64,000 nt of DNA from G963668605 sp963668605 (GCA_963668605.1 OY764903.1:5828001-5892000), one strand, 5' to 3'. Shown: positions 52,522 through 62,100, counted from the first letter of the stretch. Numbers and translations are program-made. Notes: generated by a model not told the origin, from the letters alone.

Positions 52522-52872
52522 GTGAACAGATATTGGATTCTTGTATTGGCAGCGCTGTTGGTATCCGTGGCGGGCTTGGCGAATGCGCAAACGGTGCGGA
52601 TTTCAGAGACCGACGCCAAGAAGGCGTTGGTGTCGAGAGTGGAACCGGAGTATCCGCCGATGGCGAGGCAGATGCGTCTGAGCGGGCGTGTGCAATTGGA
52701 TGTGTATATCGACGAGGACGGCCGCGTGGAGAAGGCGGAAGGAACGAACGGAAACCCGATTCTCACGGCCGCGGCGGCGAGCGCGGTGAAGCGCTGGAAA
52801 TTCACGCCGGTCACGGCGGGCGGCAAACCGGCGAAGGCGATTGCGGCCTTCAGCTTCGACTTCAAGCTGTAG
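52522..52872 (+). CDS. TonB C-terminal-domain protein, periplasmic
   Basis: A 116-residue protein with a signal peptide (YWILVLAALLVSVAGLANAQ) rather than a long proline-rich TonB linker. The rest is a TonB C-terminal domain: SRVEPEYPPMARQMRLSGRV and then AAASAVKRWKFTPV. It may act as a free periplasmic energy-transducing or assembly domain for outer-membrane receptors. AGGAGG lies seven bases before ATG. Its last 11 bp overlap the 3' end of the convergent Hsp70-like gene. Confidence 0.8.
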   Translation: MNRYWILVLAALLVSVAGLANAQTVRISETDAKKALVSRVEPEYPPMARQMRLSGRVQLDVYIDEDGRVEKAEGTNGNPILTAAAASAVKRWKFTPVTAGGKPAKAIAAFSFDFKL

Positions 52873-55528
52873 TGTTGTGCTCCTCGAAACGCAGGCCCGT
52901 GGGTAGATCCTCGCCAAAGATGCGGCCTAGCGTCTGATCCAGCAGTTCATCGCCGTCGAGCACGGCGGCAAGTTTCTCCGCATCGCGATGGGCTTCGAGG
53001 CTCCGGCGCACCATCTCGAATGTGTCGGGAGGAAGGTCGCGTGTGGCATCGCCGGTGCGGCGTGCCACCGCGGCCGCCGCCTCCAGTGCGGCCGGCCACT
53101 CTGCAGCCAGCTTTACCAGTCTCTCCGCCCAACGCGCCGCCGTACTGGCCGAAACCGTCAGGTTCGCCGGCCCGTGAAATAACTGCCGCGCTCCCAGCCG
53201 CGAGAGGCACCATAGCTCACTCTCACGGAAATCCTTTGCCGCGATGCGCTTCAGCAATGCTTCCCCTAAATCCGTCTTTGTCCCTACCGGCAACAATTCC
53301 AGACTGCTTGCCGTCCGCCACATCTCACGCTGCAAACTTGAATTCACACGCAGCTTCTTACTCCCGCGCGGCAGCAACGTCGGCGACAGGCGCTGGAAGA
53401 CGTCCACCTGCTGGTTGCGGTTCAATCCCCCCGCTACGCGCCCCCAGAAAATCCACCATTCCACTTCGCTCTGCATCTGGTTCGCGAACTGCAAACCGCC
53501 CGCATACACACGGCGCGCTTTCTCCATGCGAAATTCGTCGCCAGGGAAACCGAAACCCGGCCGCAAACAAAAGCCGCACAGATTCAGCCAGCGTACTTCC
53601 GAAGCCGGACTGCGTTTGCGCCCTTCGCTCAACTCCAGAAAAAGATCGCCCAGCCGCCGGATCGCTGACAGTGGCCACGAGTTGCGTCCCAACGCCATCG
53701 CCTGCTCGAGTTTGGCCGGCAATTCCTCGGGCGCCGCGCTGCCCGCTTCGAAAACCTGCCGGATCAGTTCTTCGGCCTTCACCAGCGAATCTTCGCTGAT
53801 CACCGCGCCGGCTTGCTTTGTGGGCGCGGCGCTCGCGGCCGCGGCTTTGCGCAGTGCAAACTGCAATCGCCAGCGGTGCTCGCTGAGCTTCGACTCGCAC
53901 CAGATTTCGAGCGTACCCACCTCAGTCAATTTGACGCCCAGCTTCACCGGCAGCAGCCGCTCCTCGGTACGCTTGCCGTAGCGAATCACGGCATGCAACG
54001 GCGCGTGGCTGTGTAGGGCGCTCGCCGCCTCTTCGGGCGTAAACTCGACGACATCGCCCAACTGATCTCCGCTCCGCGTCAGCGAACTATACAGCGTGAA
54101 CGCGACAGGCCGGTTCGCAAGAAGCTGCAATCCCTCGCGGTCGAGTTCGAGCGAGGAACCCTCCTCGGCGCCGCGCGGAACCAGGCAGACTGTCCGCAAC
54201 TTTTCGACACCGCTCTCGATGCCGATGTAGTAGGACCGTGGCAAGCCGCCGCGCACCAGCAAGCCCGCGCCGGTGGAGCGCACATACGAGTAGTAGGCGG
54301 CGCCGACGGCCACGGCGAGGTCCAGGTCGTGGTTGTCGAAGATCATCGGCCGCTGGCCGTACCATTGCTCGACCACATCCGCGACGCGGGTGCGGCAGAT
54401 CTCCGGGATGAAGAACCCGCCGTTGAATAGAATTGCATCGGGCGCCGCCGCGCCGGAACTGCTCAGGAACTCGGCGAGATGCCGCGTGATGGCGGGGTCT
54501 GAAACGTAGGGCAAGCCGAGTTCGCGGAACAGGCTGCGCTTCTCCTCGGAGGGCCGGTCGGCCAGTTCGCAGAGTGGCAGGAATCCTTCGAGGCATAATT
54601 CGAGCGCCTCTTCGCGCAGGATTTCCGTCTTGAGTGTCCCGCCGATCAGCGACGATCCGCCTCCGAGCACGGTGATTTCGACGCTCGGCAAATTCGAATC
54701 GGCGAGCAGTTTCTCCTTAGCCGCAGCGCACTGGCGCCGCAACGCGCTCCGTTGCCGTAGCGAAAGCGCGCCGCCGAGCTTGCTCTCTACCAACCAACCG
54801 AGCGTGAGGTCGAGGTTGTCGCCGCCGAGCAGCAGGTGCCTGCCGACGGCGGTTCGCGTGAACTCGATGCGGTCGTCGTGGCGGCCGACCCGGATCAACG
54901 TGAAATCGCTGGTCCCGCCGCCGACGTCGCAGACCAGCACGGTCTGCCCATCCTTGAGATGCTTCTGCGATTGCGCCAGATGATTCGCGATCCACGAATA
55001 GAACGCTGCGGCCGGCTCTTCGATCAACGTGAGCGTCTCGAGGCCGGCTTCGCGCGCGGCCATCACTGTGAGTTCGCGCGCCTCTTCGTCGAACGAAGCC
55101 GGTACCGTGACCACGATTTCGTGGCTCGCCAGCGGTTCGCTGTGCGTTTTGTCCCAAGCTTCGCGCATGTGCGCCAGAATCTGCGTGGAGACCTCGACGG
55201 GCGAGAGCACGCGCCCGGCTTCCTGCGCATCCCACGGCAGGATCTTCGCCGTGCGGTCTACATCGGAATTCGAGAGCCACGACTTCGCCGAGTGCACGGA
55301 GCGCGTTGGCACCAGCGCGCCCTGATCGCGGGCATAGGCGCCGCAAACTATGTTGGGATCGAGATATAGGAACGAAGGCAGCGTGCGCTGCTCTTCCATT
55401 CTGCCCGGCGCCACGAGTTGCGGGATCTGGAAAATATGGACCGGCGGAAAATCGGAGTCCGCCGCTTCGACGGGGTCAATGTAGGCCAGCGCCGAATTGG
55501 TGGTGCCGAGATCGATTCCGACTTTCAT
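52862..55528 (-). CDS. Hsp70-family protein with C-terminal DUF3731-like domain
   Basis: An 888-residue protein from ATG 55528; its first base is the last base of the upstream Hsp70 stop codon (TGATG). The N-terminal ATPase domain has VGIDLGTTNSALAYI, VVTVPASFDEEARELTVMAA, VLVCDVGGGTSDFTLIRVG and ILFNGGFFIP, so actin-fold ATP binding is complete. In place of an ordinary substrate domain, about residues 560-880 match the DUF3731-type extension (EVRWLNLCGFCLRPGFGF, then EWWIFWGRVAGGLNRNQQVD). It is the last gene of the MerR-TPR/DUF2760/Hsp70/Hsp70 operon. Clients are unknown. Confidence 0.85.
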   Translation of the reverse strand: MKVGIDLGTTNSALAYIDPVEAADSDFPPVHIFQIPQLVAPGRMEEQRTLPSFLYLDPNIVCGAYARDQGALVPTRSVHSAKSWLSNSDVDRTAKILPWDAQEAGRVLSPVEVSTQILAHMREAWDKTHSEPLASHEIVVTVPASFDEEARELTVMAAREAGLETLTLIEEPAAAFYSWIANHLAQSQKHLKDGQTVLVCDVGGGTSDFTLIRVGRHDDRIEFTRTAVGRHLLLGGDNLDLTLGWLVESKLGGALSLRQRSALRRQCAAAKEKLLADSNLPSVEITVLGGGSSLIGGTLKTEILREEALELCLEGFLPLCELADRPSEEKRSLFRELGLPYVSDPAITRHLAEFLSSSGAAAPDAILFNGGFFIPEICRTRVADVVEQWYGQRPMIFDNHDLDLAVAVGAAYYSYVRSTGAGLLVRGGLPRSYYIGIESGVEKLRTVCLVPRGAEEGSSLELDREGLQLLANRPVAFTLYSSLTRSGDQLGDVVEFTPEEAASALHSHAPLHAVIRYGKRTEERLLPVKLGVKLTEVGTLEIWCESKLSEHRWRLQFALRKAAAASAAPTKQAGAVISEDSLVKAEELIRQVFEAGSAAPEELPAKLEQAMALGRNSWPLSAIRRLGDLFLELSEGRKRSPASEVRWLNLCGFCLRPGFGFPGDEFRMEKARRVYAGGLQFANQMQSEVEWWIFWGRVAGGLNRNQQVDVFQRLSPTLLPRGSKKLRVNSSLQREMWRTASSLELLPVGTKTDLGEALLKRIAAKDFRESELWCLSRLGARQLFHGPANLTVSASTAARWAERLVKLAAEWPAALEAAAAVARRTGDATRDLPPDTFEMVRRSLEAHRDAEKLAAVLDGDELLDQTLGRIFGEDLPTGLRFEEHNTTA

Positions 55529-57357
55529 CAGTGCGCGCTCTTCTCTCTCATGTTGAATTCGAGTTTCCAGCGGCGGCCGTCGCGCGCCACACACCACAAT
55601 TGCAGCAGGCCCGTTTCCGTTACCAGCGTTTCGAAACCTACCGGGACCACCTGGCCTGCATCGCCTTCGGCGGGCAGCAGCACTTCGATCGGCGAAAGCT
55701 CTTCCAATTCTCCGCCCAGATCTTCAATTAGCGTGCCGGCTTCATCGTCCTTGCGCGTGGCCGAACAGAAGAAGCGGAACGCCGCGGGTTCACCGACGAT
55801 CAAGCCGAACTCGCGGCCGGGAATGCGCAAGCCGGTGCCTTCTTCCATGCCGAACGGCGCGACGGCCAGCGCCTTCAGCGGAGCGGGCATTCCGGGCACG
55901 GCCGGCATCGCGGTCTCGATGCCGACGTAGTAGCTCCGCGGCACGCCGCCGCGAATGCGCACGCCCTTGCCCTGGCGCGCCAGGCCGTAATAGGCCGCGC
56001 CGCGCGCGACGGCGTGCATCAGGTCTTCGCCGAGCAGAGGCTGCACCGGCTCCATGCTCTCCGCGGCCAACCAGCCGTTGAGCACGGCAAGAATCCGCTC
56101 GCGCACAAGAGGCGCGCGCAGCACGCCGCCGTTGAACAGCACGTGCGTGGGGCAGGCTAGGCCGCTGGCGCCGCGCCGGACGCCACCGCCTTCGGCGTGC
56201 GACGACTGTTGGCGCAGGAAGCGCGCCAGGTGCCGCGTGATCGCGGCATCGGCGGCATACGGTAGTCCCATTTCAAGCAAGCCCGCGCGCGTGGGACGCT
56301 GCGGCAGTTCCTCGCTCGTAACCACGGGCAGAAAGCCTTCGAGCAGCACTTTCTCGAGGTCCGCACGGCGCAGTTGGGCTTTGATGGTCCCGCCGACCAG
56401 GCCCGTACCGCGTCCCAGGATCGTCACGGGTTGCTCGGCGTCCGTGTTGCTCTCGTCGAGCAACGTCTCCTTAGCCACACGGCAGCGCTGCCACAGGGCG
56501 TGCAACTGCATCGCGTCCAGCTTCGTCTTTTTCGCTGCGAGTTCCTGTTCCACCATCCGCGCGAGGGCGAGGTCGATGTTGTCGCCGCCCAGCAGGATGT
56601 GGTCGCCGACCGCGACGCGCTCCAGGCGCAGTTCGCCGTCCGCTTCGGTCACCGCGATCAGCGTGAAGTCCGTCGTGCCGCCGCCGATGTCGACTACCAG
56701 AATCAGATCGCCGACGCCGACGCGCTCGCGCCAGTCGGCATGACGCTCGATCCAGGCATAAAAGGCGGCCTGCGGCTCCTCAAGCAGCAGCAGGTTCTTG
56801 TAGCCGGCCTCGGCCGCGGCCTTCTGCGTCAACTCGCGCGCCACAGTATCGAACGACGCCGGAACGGTAAGGACGACTTGTTGCTCGGCGAACCCGGCAT
56901 CCGGATGCGTGTGATTCCATGCGTTGCGGATGTGATCGAGAAGCAGCCGCGACGCTTCGACTGGCGAAATCCTGCGGACGCCATCGGGCGCGGCGGCGGG
57001 CAGGATTGCCGACGTGCGATCCACTCCGGCATGACACAGCCACGACTTCGCGGACGACACCAGGCGGCCCACGCTCTCTACGCCGCGCTTGCGGGCCAGC
57101 GCGCCGGCCACGTGGTCCGGCTCTTCGTTCCAGGGCAATGCCGTCGATCCGGCCGGAAAGTCGGCCGCGCCCGGAAGGTAAAGCGACGACGGCAGCAGAG
57201 CCTCATCGCGCACCTCGCCCGGATTCACCAGCTGCGGAATCTCAAATAGAGCGACCGGGGGCAACAGCCGCGGATCCTCCGCCGCGCCGGGTTCCGCCCA
57301 GGCCGCGCCGCTGTTCGTGGTGCCTAAATCGACGCCGATGACGTACTTTGTTTGCAC
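55528..57357 (-). CDS. Hsp70-family protein, second paralogue
   Basis: A 609-residue Hsp70-like protein from GTG 57357. Its ATPase motifs are VIGVDLGTTNSGAAW, VLTVPASFDTVARELTQKAA, LLLLEEPQAAFYAWIERH, ILVVDIGGGTTDFTLIAV and VLFNGGVLRAPLV. The C-terminal substrate-binding part is short and no EEVD-like tail is present (EFNMREKSAH end). It lies between DUF2760 (22 bp upstream) and the larger Hsp70 (overlapping by one base), so the two probably work together or as a heterodimer with divided functions. Confidence 0.88.
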   Translation of the reverse strand: MQTKYVIGVDLGTTNSGAAWAEPGAAEDPRLLPPVALFEIPQLVNPGEVRDEALLPSSLYLPGAADFPAGSTALPWNEEPDHVAGALARKRGVESVGRLVSSAKSWLCHAGVDRTSAILPAAAPDGVRRISPVEASRLLLDHIRNAWNHTHPDAGFAEQQVVLTVPASFDTVARELTQKAAAEAGYKNLLLLEEPQAAFYAWIERHADWRERVGVGDLILVVDIGGGTTDFTLIAVTEADGELRLERVAVGDHILLGGDNIDLALARMVEQELAAKKTKLDAMQLHALWQRCRVAKETLLDESNTDAEQPVTILGRGTGLVGGTIKAQLRRADLEKVLLEGFLPVVTSEELPQRPTRAGLLEMGLPYAADAAITRHLARFLRQQSSHAEGGGVRRGASGLACPTHVLFNGGVLRAPLVRERILAVLNGWLAAESMEPVQPLLGEDLMHAVARGAAYYGLARQGKGVRIRGGVPRSYYVGIETAMPAVPGMPAPLKALAVAPFGMEEGTGLRIPGREFGLIVGEPAAFRFFCSATRKDDEAGTLIEDLGGELEELSPIEVLLPAEGDAGQVVPVGFETLVTETGLLQLWCVARDGRRWKLEFNMREKSAH

Positions 57358-57379
57358 GGTCTTAAGCCCCGGAGCGCGT

Positions 57380-57907
57380 CTACTCGACTTCGATCTCCGC
57401 TGGCATCACGATCGAGAGATCGTGCCGCGGGTTCAGAACCGGTAAACTCAACTTCTCCGCGCGCCAGCCCTTGTGACGCAGCGTGCCGCCCGGAGCCTTG
57501 CCGTCGGCCGGGACATTTCCGATCAACTTCACGGCAGCCGGATCCTTCGTCCCGCCGAGTTTCGTGTACGTGCCCTCGACGCCATCAATGACGGGGACGA
57601 GCGTGACGTAGCGCTGCAGCGTCTGCTTGCTCTGCTCGTGCATCATGCGCACGGCCGCGCCCACCTGGTCGTCGCTGGCGCCGCTGATGTCCTCCATCAA
57701 AAAGTCCACAAGGCGGGAGTCGCGCTGCAGGACGGCGAGCATCTGTACCGCGCCATCGCCGGCTTGTGCCACCGGCGCTGGAGCTTTCGGCGCTTCAGCC
57801 GGACGCGCGTTCTTCGAATAACCAAATGCTTTGGCGACTCCGGCCGGCAGCTCTCCACCGAACAGAATCCCGAAAAAACTGCTGAATGCAAGTGAGATAC
57901 GTGACAA
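57380..57907 (-). CDS. DUF2760 domain protein
   Basis: About 175 residues, started at TTG 57907 because homologues begin with the pattern SRISLAFSSFFGILFGGELP; the frame is open further upstream but poor in quality. After a hydrophobic N-terminal segment and a Pro/Ala-rich linker comes the DUF2760 domain (LAVLQRDSRLVDFLMEDISG, then DPAAVKLIGNV and NPRHDLSIVMPAEIEVE). This family is regularly found next to paired Hsp70-like genes, and may be a client adaptor or membrane anchor. It follows the MerR-TPR gene by 38 bp and precedes the Hsp70 gene by 22 bp. Confidence 0.8.
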   Translation of the reverse strand: MSRISLAFSSFFGILFGGELPAGVAKAFGYSKNARPAEAPKAPAPVAQAGDGAVQMLAVLQRDSRLVDFLMEDISGASDDQVGAAVRMMHEQSKQTLQRYVTLVPVIDGVEGTYTKLGGTKDPAAVKLIGNVPADGKAPGGTLRHKGWRAEKLSLPVLNPRHDLSIVMPAEIEVE

Positions 57908-57945
57908 CGATTTCCCCCAACCTCCAGGATACAACGGGGGCGGGG

Positions 57946-58866
57946 CTATTCGACGCGGCGGTTGGGCACCACGGTCGACTTGCGGATAGTATCCATCTCG
58001 CGGCGGGCGATCGCGGCCCAACTACTCGTCGGGTCCAGCTTCAGGTAGCTTTGCCAGTGTTTCAGCGCCTTCATGAGCTGTCCGATGCCCTGGTAAAGCA
58101 GCGCCACGTTGTAGTGCGCGTCGGCGTAATTGGGGTCCAGGGCCACTGCCGCCTGATAGTGCTCGATGGCGCGCGCGCATTCCCCGCGCTCGTCGAACAG
58201 GTTGGCCAGGTTGAACTCAGCCAGAGCGTAGCTCGGGTCGACCTCGATCGCCAGACGATAGTATTTCTCAGCCTGTTTCCAGTCGCGCTTTTTGAAGTAG
58301 ATCGTGCCCAGGTTGACGAGCGCGCCTCCGGAGGCGGCGTCCGCCGCGATGGCCTGCTCATAAGCCGAGATCGCCTGCTCAATGGGGGCGCCCGTCTGCT
58401 CCAGCTCGATACCCTTTTGAAACCAGGCTTCGGCCTGCTCCTGGGTCCGGCGCTGTTTCGGAGCGGACGGCGCTTCTGCCTTCGCGCTGAAGGAGAGTAG
58501 TTTTTTGAGGTAGTCCGAATCGAAATCGAACAACAATTGACCCGTTACGGGCTCCATGCGTTGTCCGGCCACGTGGACGCCGATGCGCTTACCGTCCGAA
58601 TAGACTTTGAGTTCCCGCAACGGGTCGGCCACGTCCTTCAGCTTGACGCGCAAGGCAGTGAGTGCTTCCCGCACGCGCACGGGCCGAACTCCGCTCTCTT
58701 TTAGTCCGAAGAGCGTGCGCAAAGCGATCAGGTCGGAGAAGCCATAGACCTCGGCGGCCGGAATTAACTCCTGCTTCTCCCAAGCCTTGAGCTGCCGTTC
58801 GGAAATACCGACCAGACGGCACACCGCTTCCCTCGAATACGTCTGCTGCGCCGTCGAGCTCTTCAC
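57946..58866 (-). CDS. MerR-like HTH fused to TPR repeats
   Basis: A 306-residue protein. Residues about 10-75 form a MerR-type winged helix (YSREAVCRLVGISERQLKAW, EKQELIPAAEVYGFSDLIAL). After a linker with LLFDFDSDYLKK come four or more TPR units (GALVNLGTIYFKKRDWKQAE, AEFNLANLFDERGECARAIE, ADAHYNVALLYQGIGQLMKA). DNA binding by the N-terminus and protein binding by the TPRs would let it sense chaperone load and control the operon. It is the first gene of the four-gene unit with DUF2760 and two Hsp70-like proteins. No palindrome typical of MerR was identified in the 143 bp before it. Confidence 0.82.
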   Translation of the reverse strand: MKSSTAQQTYSREAVCRLVGISERQLKAWEKQELIPAAEVYGFSDLIALRTLFGLKESGVRPVRVREALTALRVKLKDVADPLRELKVYSDGKRIGVHVAGQRMEPVTGQLLFDFDSDYLKKLLSFSAKAEAPSAPKQRRTQEQAEAWFQKGIELEQTGAPIEQAISAYEQAIAADAASGGALVNLGTIYFKKRDWKQAEKYYRLAIEVDPSYALAEFNLANLFDERGECARAIEHYQAAVALDPNYADAHYNVALLYQGIGQLMKALKHWQSYLKLDPTSSWAAIARREMDTIRKSTVVPNRRVE

Positions 58867-59008
58867 GCGAGAATTGTACCAGAATTGCGGAAATCCGCGA
58901 AAACAAAGCCGCCGCGGCGCGCTCCTCCCGTCTCACATGCAAATCAGTTGTCATAACAGAGCGGGACCCGACTTGACTTTCGCTTCCCGCTCGCCGGATA
59001 CTGAAAGT

Positions 59009-59323
59009 GTGCTGCAACTCACTTTCAATAAGGGGGCGGTACTGTCCGGTCGCGGAACCCGGGCGCCCCAGCGTAGTCTCAAGGACTTGAAGCGGGGCGA
59101 ACACGGCGTTCTCGACCGTCTCAACCTGCCCGAAGACATGTCCAGACGCTTGATGGAGTTGGGCTTTCTGCCCGGCGCTCGCGTCGTCGCGGCGTGCAGC
59201 GCACCCGGAGGCGACCCCAAAGTTTATCGCGTCGATGGCTCGGAAATTGCCTTACGTAAGGATACAGCATCGCAGTTGTTTTTGCGCAGTGGCAGCGACG
59301 TTAAACCCAGCGAACATCCATGA
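59009..59323 (+). CDS. feoA: FeoA-domain protein of the ferrous iron uptake system
   Basis: About 104 residues from GTG 59009; an ATG at 58937 is an alternative with a longer N-terminus. The SH3-like FeoA domain is LKDLKRGEHGVLDRLNLPED and then RRLMELGFLPGARVVAACSA. FeoA binds FeoB and is thought to tune its GTPase-driven transport. The last bases overlap the feoB start (ATGA), showing translational coupling. It is divergent from the MerR-TPR operon. Confidence 0.87.
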   Translation: MLQLTFNKGAVLSGRGTRAPQRSLKDLKRGEHGVLDRLNLPEDMSRRLMELGFLPGARVVAACSAPGGDPKVYRVDGSEIALRKDTASQLFLRSGSDVKPSEHP

Positions 59324-61221
59324 CCGATTGCAATGGCTGCTCCGCATGCTCGAACGCGGCAGTTGGCCCTCGCGAGAAAACCTCCTCTCACTCCCAGACC
59401 GTAGCCGTAGTCGGCCCGCCCAATGCCGGGAAATCGACGCTCTTTAATCGCCTCACCGGTCTCCGGCAGACCGTCGCGAATTTCCCCGGCGTCACCGTCG
59501 AGCATCGCGTAGGGCGTGCCCGAGTCGACAGCAAGCATGAGGTCGTTCTCGTAGACTTGCCCGGCATATACTCGCTGTCGCCACGCTCCGACGACGAGCG
59601 CGTCACGCACGACGTCCTTCTGGGCGGCATGAAGGGCATCCCGCTGCCCGACGCGATTCTTCTGGTGCTCGATTCCACGAATCTCGCGCGCCACCTGGTG
59701 CTCGCCGCACCAATCCTAAACCTGGGCCTGCCGACTCTCGTAATCCTGAATATGGCCGATGACCTGCACGCCCGCGGCGGCCTGGTCAATGCCGATTTAC
59801 TCGCGCAGCAACTGGGAGCCGAAGTGGCGCTGGTCAGCGCGTCGACGGGCGAGAACATCGAGGCAGTCGCACGCTTCCTCGGAAGCCGGCCTCCCGCCCC
59901 GACGCCTATCGACCTGCCCGTGCTGCAAGACGTGCCCAAGTGCCGCGCCTGGGCCGCCACCATCGGCAATCGAGTCGACTATCAGCCGCCGGAGCCCCCG
60001 GTCTGGACCCGCCGGCTCGATGCGCTTTTCCTGCATCCTCTCCTGGGCCCGCTCGTTTTCGCGGTCGTCGTGATCGCCGTCTTCCAGACCATCTTTACCG
60101 GAGCCCGGCCACTAATGGATGGCGTCCAGGCGCTGATCACTTATTCGGGTTCCTATCTGGCGGCGCACTTACCGGATTCGCTCTGGCGCTCGCTGCTGAT
60201 TGAAGGCGTCTGGTCCGGCGTCGGCTCGATCCTCATATTTTTACCGCAAATTCTGCTGCTGTTCCTGTTCATCGGCATTCTGGAAGACTCCGGTTACCTC
60301 GCCCGCGCGGCGCTGATTGCGGACCGCACCATGGCCCGCGTTGGTTTGCAGGGCAAGTCCTTTATCCCGCTGCTGTCAGCCTATGCCTGCGCGGTTCCGG
60401 CGATACTCGCCACGCGCACTATCGAGAACAAGCGCGACCGCATTGCGACCATCCTGATTGCGCCCTTCATGACGTGCTCGGCCCGTCTGCCTGTCTATAC
60501 GCTGATCATCGCGGCGTTCATCCCCAACCGCCCGCTGCTCGGTCCGTTTCTCGGCACGCAGGCCGGCGCCATGCTCGGCCTCTACGTGCTGGGCTTCGTG
60601 GCTGCGTTCGCCACGGCACGCCTGCTCAAGTCCTCGATTTTGAAGAGCGACCGCATGCCATTCGTTCTGGAGATGCCCAACTACCGCCGCCCGACGCTCC
60701 AGTCTCTCGGGTTGCGCCTGCTCGATCGCGCCAAGATCTTTCTGCGCCGCGCCGGAACAGTGATCCTGCCCATGGCCGTGATTCTGTGGTGCTTGGCCCA
60801 CCTGCCGCTCCACAACGGAGCGATTCCGCCAATCGAACACAGCCTTGCGGGAACGCTCGGCCGAACCATCGAGCCCGCCCTCCGGCCACTCGGGTTCAAC
60901 TGGAAGATCGGCGTCGGCCTGATTACCTCGTTGGCCGCGCGGGAGGTCATCGTCGGAACGCTCGGGACGATCTATGGAATCGAGGGGAATTCCGCATCCG
61001 AAGGACTCCGAAACGCCCTGCGCCGCGACCTCAAACCCGCCTCTGCCGTCGCTCTGCTGGTCTTTTTCGCTTTCGCCATGCAGTGCATGTCCACCTTAGC
61101 CGTTGTACGCCGGGAAACCGGCGGTTGGCGCTGGCCAGCCTTACAGTTTGCCTACATGGGGGCTCTCGCGTACGGTGGGGCTTTCCTTTCTAATCAAATA
61201 CTTAGCAAGATGCTTGCCTAG
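59320..61221 (+). CDS. feoB: Ferrous iron transporter FeoB with Cys-rich N-terminus
   Basis: A 633-residue iron transporter. The N-terminal G domain has GPPNAGKSTLFNRLTG (P-loop), GVTVEH (switch I), DLPGIYSL (switch II, G3) and LVILNMAD (G4 region). It is followed by the gate-containing membrane domain with about eight helices (PLVFAVVVIAVFQTIF, SAYACAVPAILATRTIENKR). The first ten residues, MTDCNGCSAC, form a Cys cluster before the GTPase domain that may bind metal or sense redox. feoB overlaps feoA by four bases and ends in a strong terminator-like hairpin. Confidence 0.93.
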   Translation: MTDCNGCSACSNAAVGPREKTSSHSQTVAVVGPPNAGKSTLFNRLTGLRQTVANFPGVTVEHRVGRARVDSKHEVVLVDLPGIYSLSPRSDDERVTHDVLLGGMKGIPLPDAILLVLDSTNLARHLVLAAPILNLGLPTLVILNMADDLHARGGLVNADLLAQQLGAEVALVSASTGENIEAVARFLGSRPPAPTPIDLPVLQDVPKCRAWAATIGNRVDYQPPEPPVWTRRLDALFLHPLLGPLVFAVVVIAVFQTIFTGARPLMDGVQALITYSGSYLAAHLPDSLWRSLLIEGVWSGVGSILIFLPQILLLFLFIGILEDSGYLARAALIADRTMARVGLQGKSFIPLLSAYACAVPAILATRTIENKRDRIATILIAPFMTCSARLPVYTLIIAAFIPNRPLLGPFLGTQAGAMLGLYVLGFVAAFATARLLKSSILKSDRMPFVLEMPNYRRPTLQSLGLRLLDRAKIFLRRAGTVILPMAVILWCLAHLPLHNGAIPPIEHSLAGTLGRTIEPALRPLGFNWKIGVGLITSLAAREVIVGTLGTIYGIEGNSASEGLRNALRRDLKPASAVALLVFFAFAMQCMSTLAVVRRETGGWRWPALQFAYMGALAYGGAFLSNQILSKMLA

Positions 61222-61250
61222 GTACTGGTACCAGTAGGCCTTTCTTTTTG
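61216..61250 (+). terminator. Rho-independent terminator of feoAB
   Basis: A stem of GCCTA-GGTAC paired with GTACC-(AG)-TAGGC surrounds a minimal loop and is followed by CC and a T-rich tract (TTTCTTTTT). The inner part, TACTGGTACCAGTA at 61223-61236, is itself a perfect palindrome. The stem begins within the last six bases of feoB. Confidence 0.75.
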
Positions 61251-61329
61251 CTTAGAAAGTATTCCAAAATGCCTTAGGTAGGCTAGGGGATTGCCTGCTA
61301 TTATCGGAGGAATCCCCGAGAAGGCTATT

Positions 61330-62100
61330 ATGAAAAAAGCACTGATGCTTTGCGCGTTGTTGAGTATCATGGCGTTTACCGCTTCGGCGACGCCGTATGT
61401 GATTGGCGACCCCTATCCGGGTATTAACGGCGATGTCATCGGGGACCTCTCTGCTTTCGATATTCGGCAGATCAGATTCCTGCAGCTCGACCAGAATCTG
61501 ATTCAGGCTGAAATCGATCTGAACTACGACGGCGGCGATCTGACGCTGGCGCAGTTTTCGACGGGCACCAACATTCTTAATATCGGCGATCTGCTCTTCC
61601 GCGCCGGCGGCGATTACAGGTATGGCGTGGCGCTCCAGACGCACAGCAACTCGCCGAATGCCGGATCGAGTTTCCACACCGGTGGCCAGGCGATCCTGGC
61701 GGGCGCGTTGTACCAGATCAACGCGGGCGGCGTACTGACGGCCGACGACATGCTGACTGACGCTTGCCCCACATGCTATCGCCCCAATGAGGCGGTCTGG
61801 ATGTGGAACCAGAACGGGTCGGTCACTCAGTTGACGAACGCCATCAACAATCCGGTCAGCGTGGCCTATGCGAACCAGGGCAACCCCGCTGAACTTCTGG
61901 TGCGAATCTCCTTCGTCCCGGACAACACGTTCATGCAGGCGCTGCTGGGCAATCAACTTTCGGTCCATTTCGCCTCCGCGACCTGTGCCAACGATATCGT
62001 TGACGGACGCCTCGTTGTACCCGAACCCGGTACGTGGGTGCTGCTCGGTGCGGGGCTGATCGGTCTCGGCCTGTGGCGCCGCAAGACATCGCGCGCATAA
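61330..62100 (+). CDS. Secreted PEP-CTERM protein
   Basis: A 256-residue exported protein from ATG 61330 with a signal peptide (KALMLCALLSIMAFTASA). The C-terminus has the sorting signal PEPGTWVLLGAGLIGLGLWR followed by basic residues, the hallmark of PEP-CTERM proteins that are processed by an exosortase and placed at the cell surface or in the matrix. The middle region (about residues 20-225) has no recognised domain. No exosortase gene is in the window. Confidence 0.88.
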   Translation: MKKALMLCALLSIMAFTASATPYVIGDPYPGINGDVIGDLSAFDIRQIRFLQLDQNLIQAEIDLNYDGGDLTLAQFSTGTNILNIGDLLFRAGGDYRYGVALQTHSNSPNAGSSFHTGGQAILAGALYQINAGGVLTADDMLTDACPTCYRPNEAVWMWNQNGSVTQLTNAINNPVSVAYANQGNPAELLVRISFVPDNTFMQALLGNQLSVHFASATCANDIVDGRLVVPEPGTWVLLGAGLIGLGLWRRKTSRA

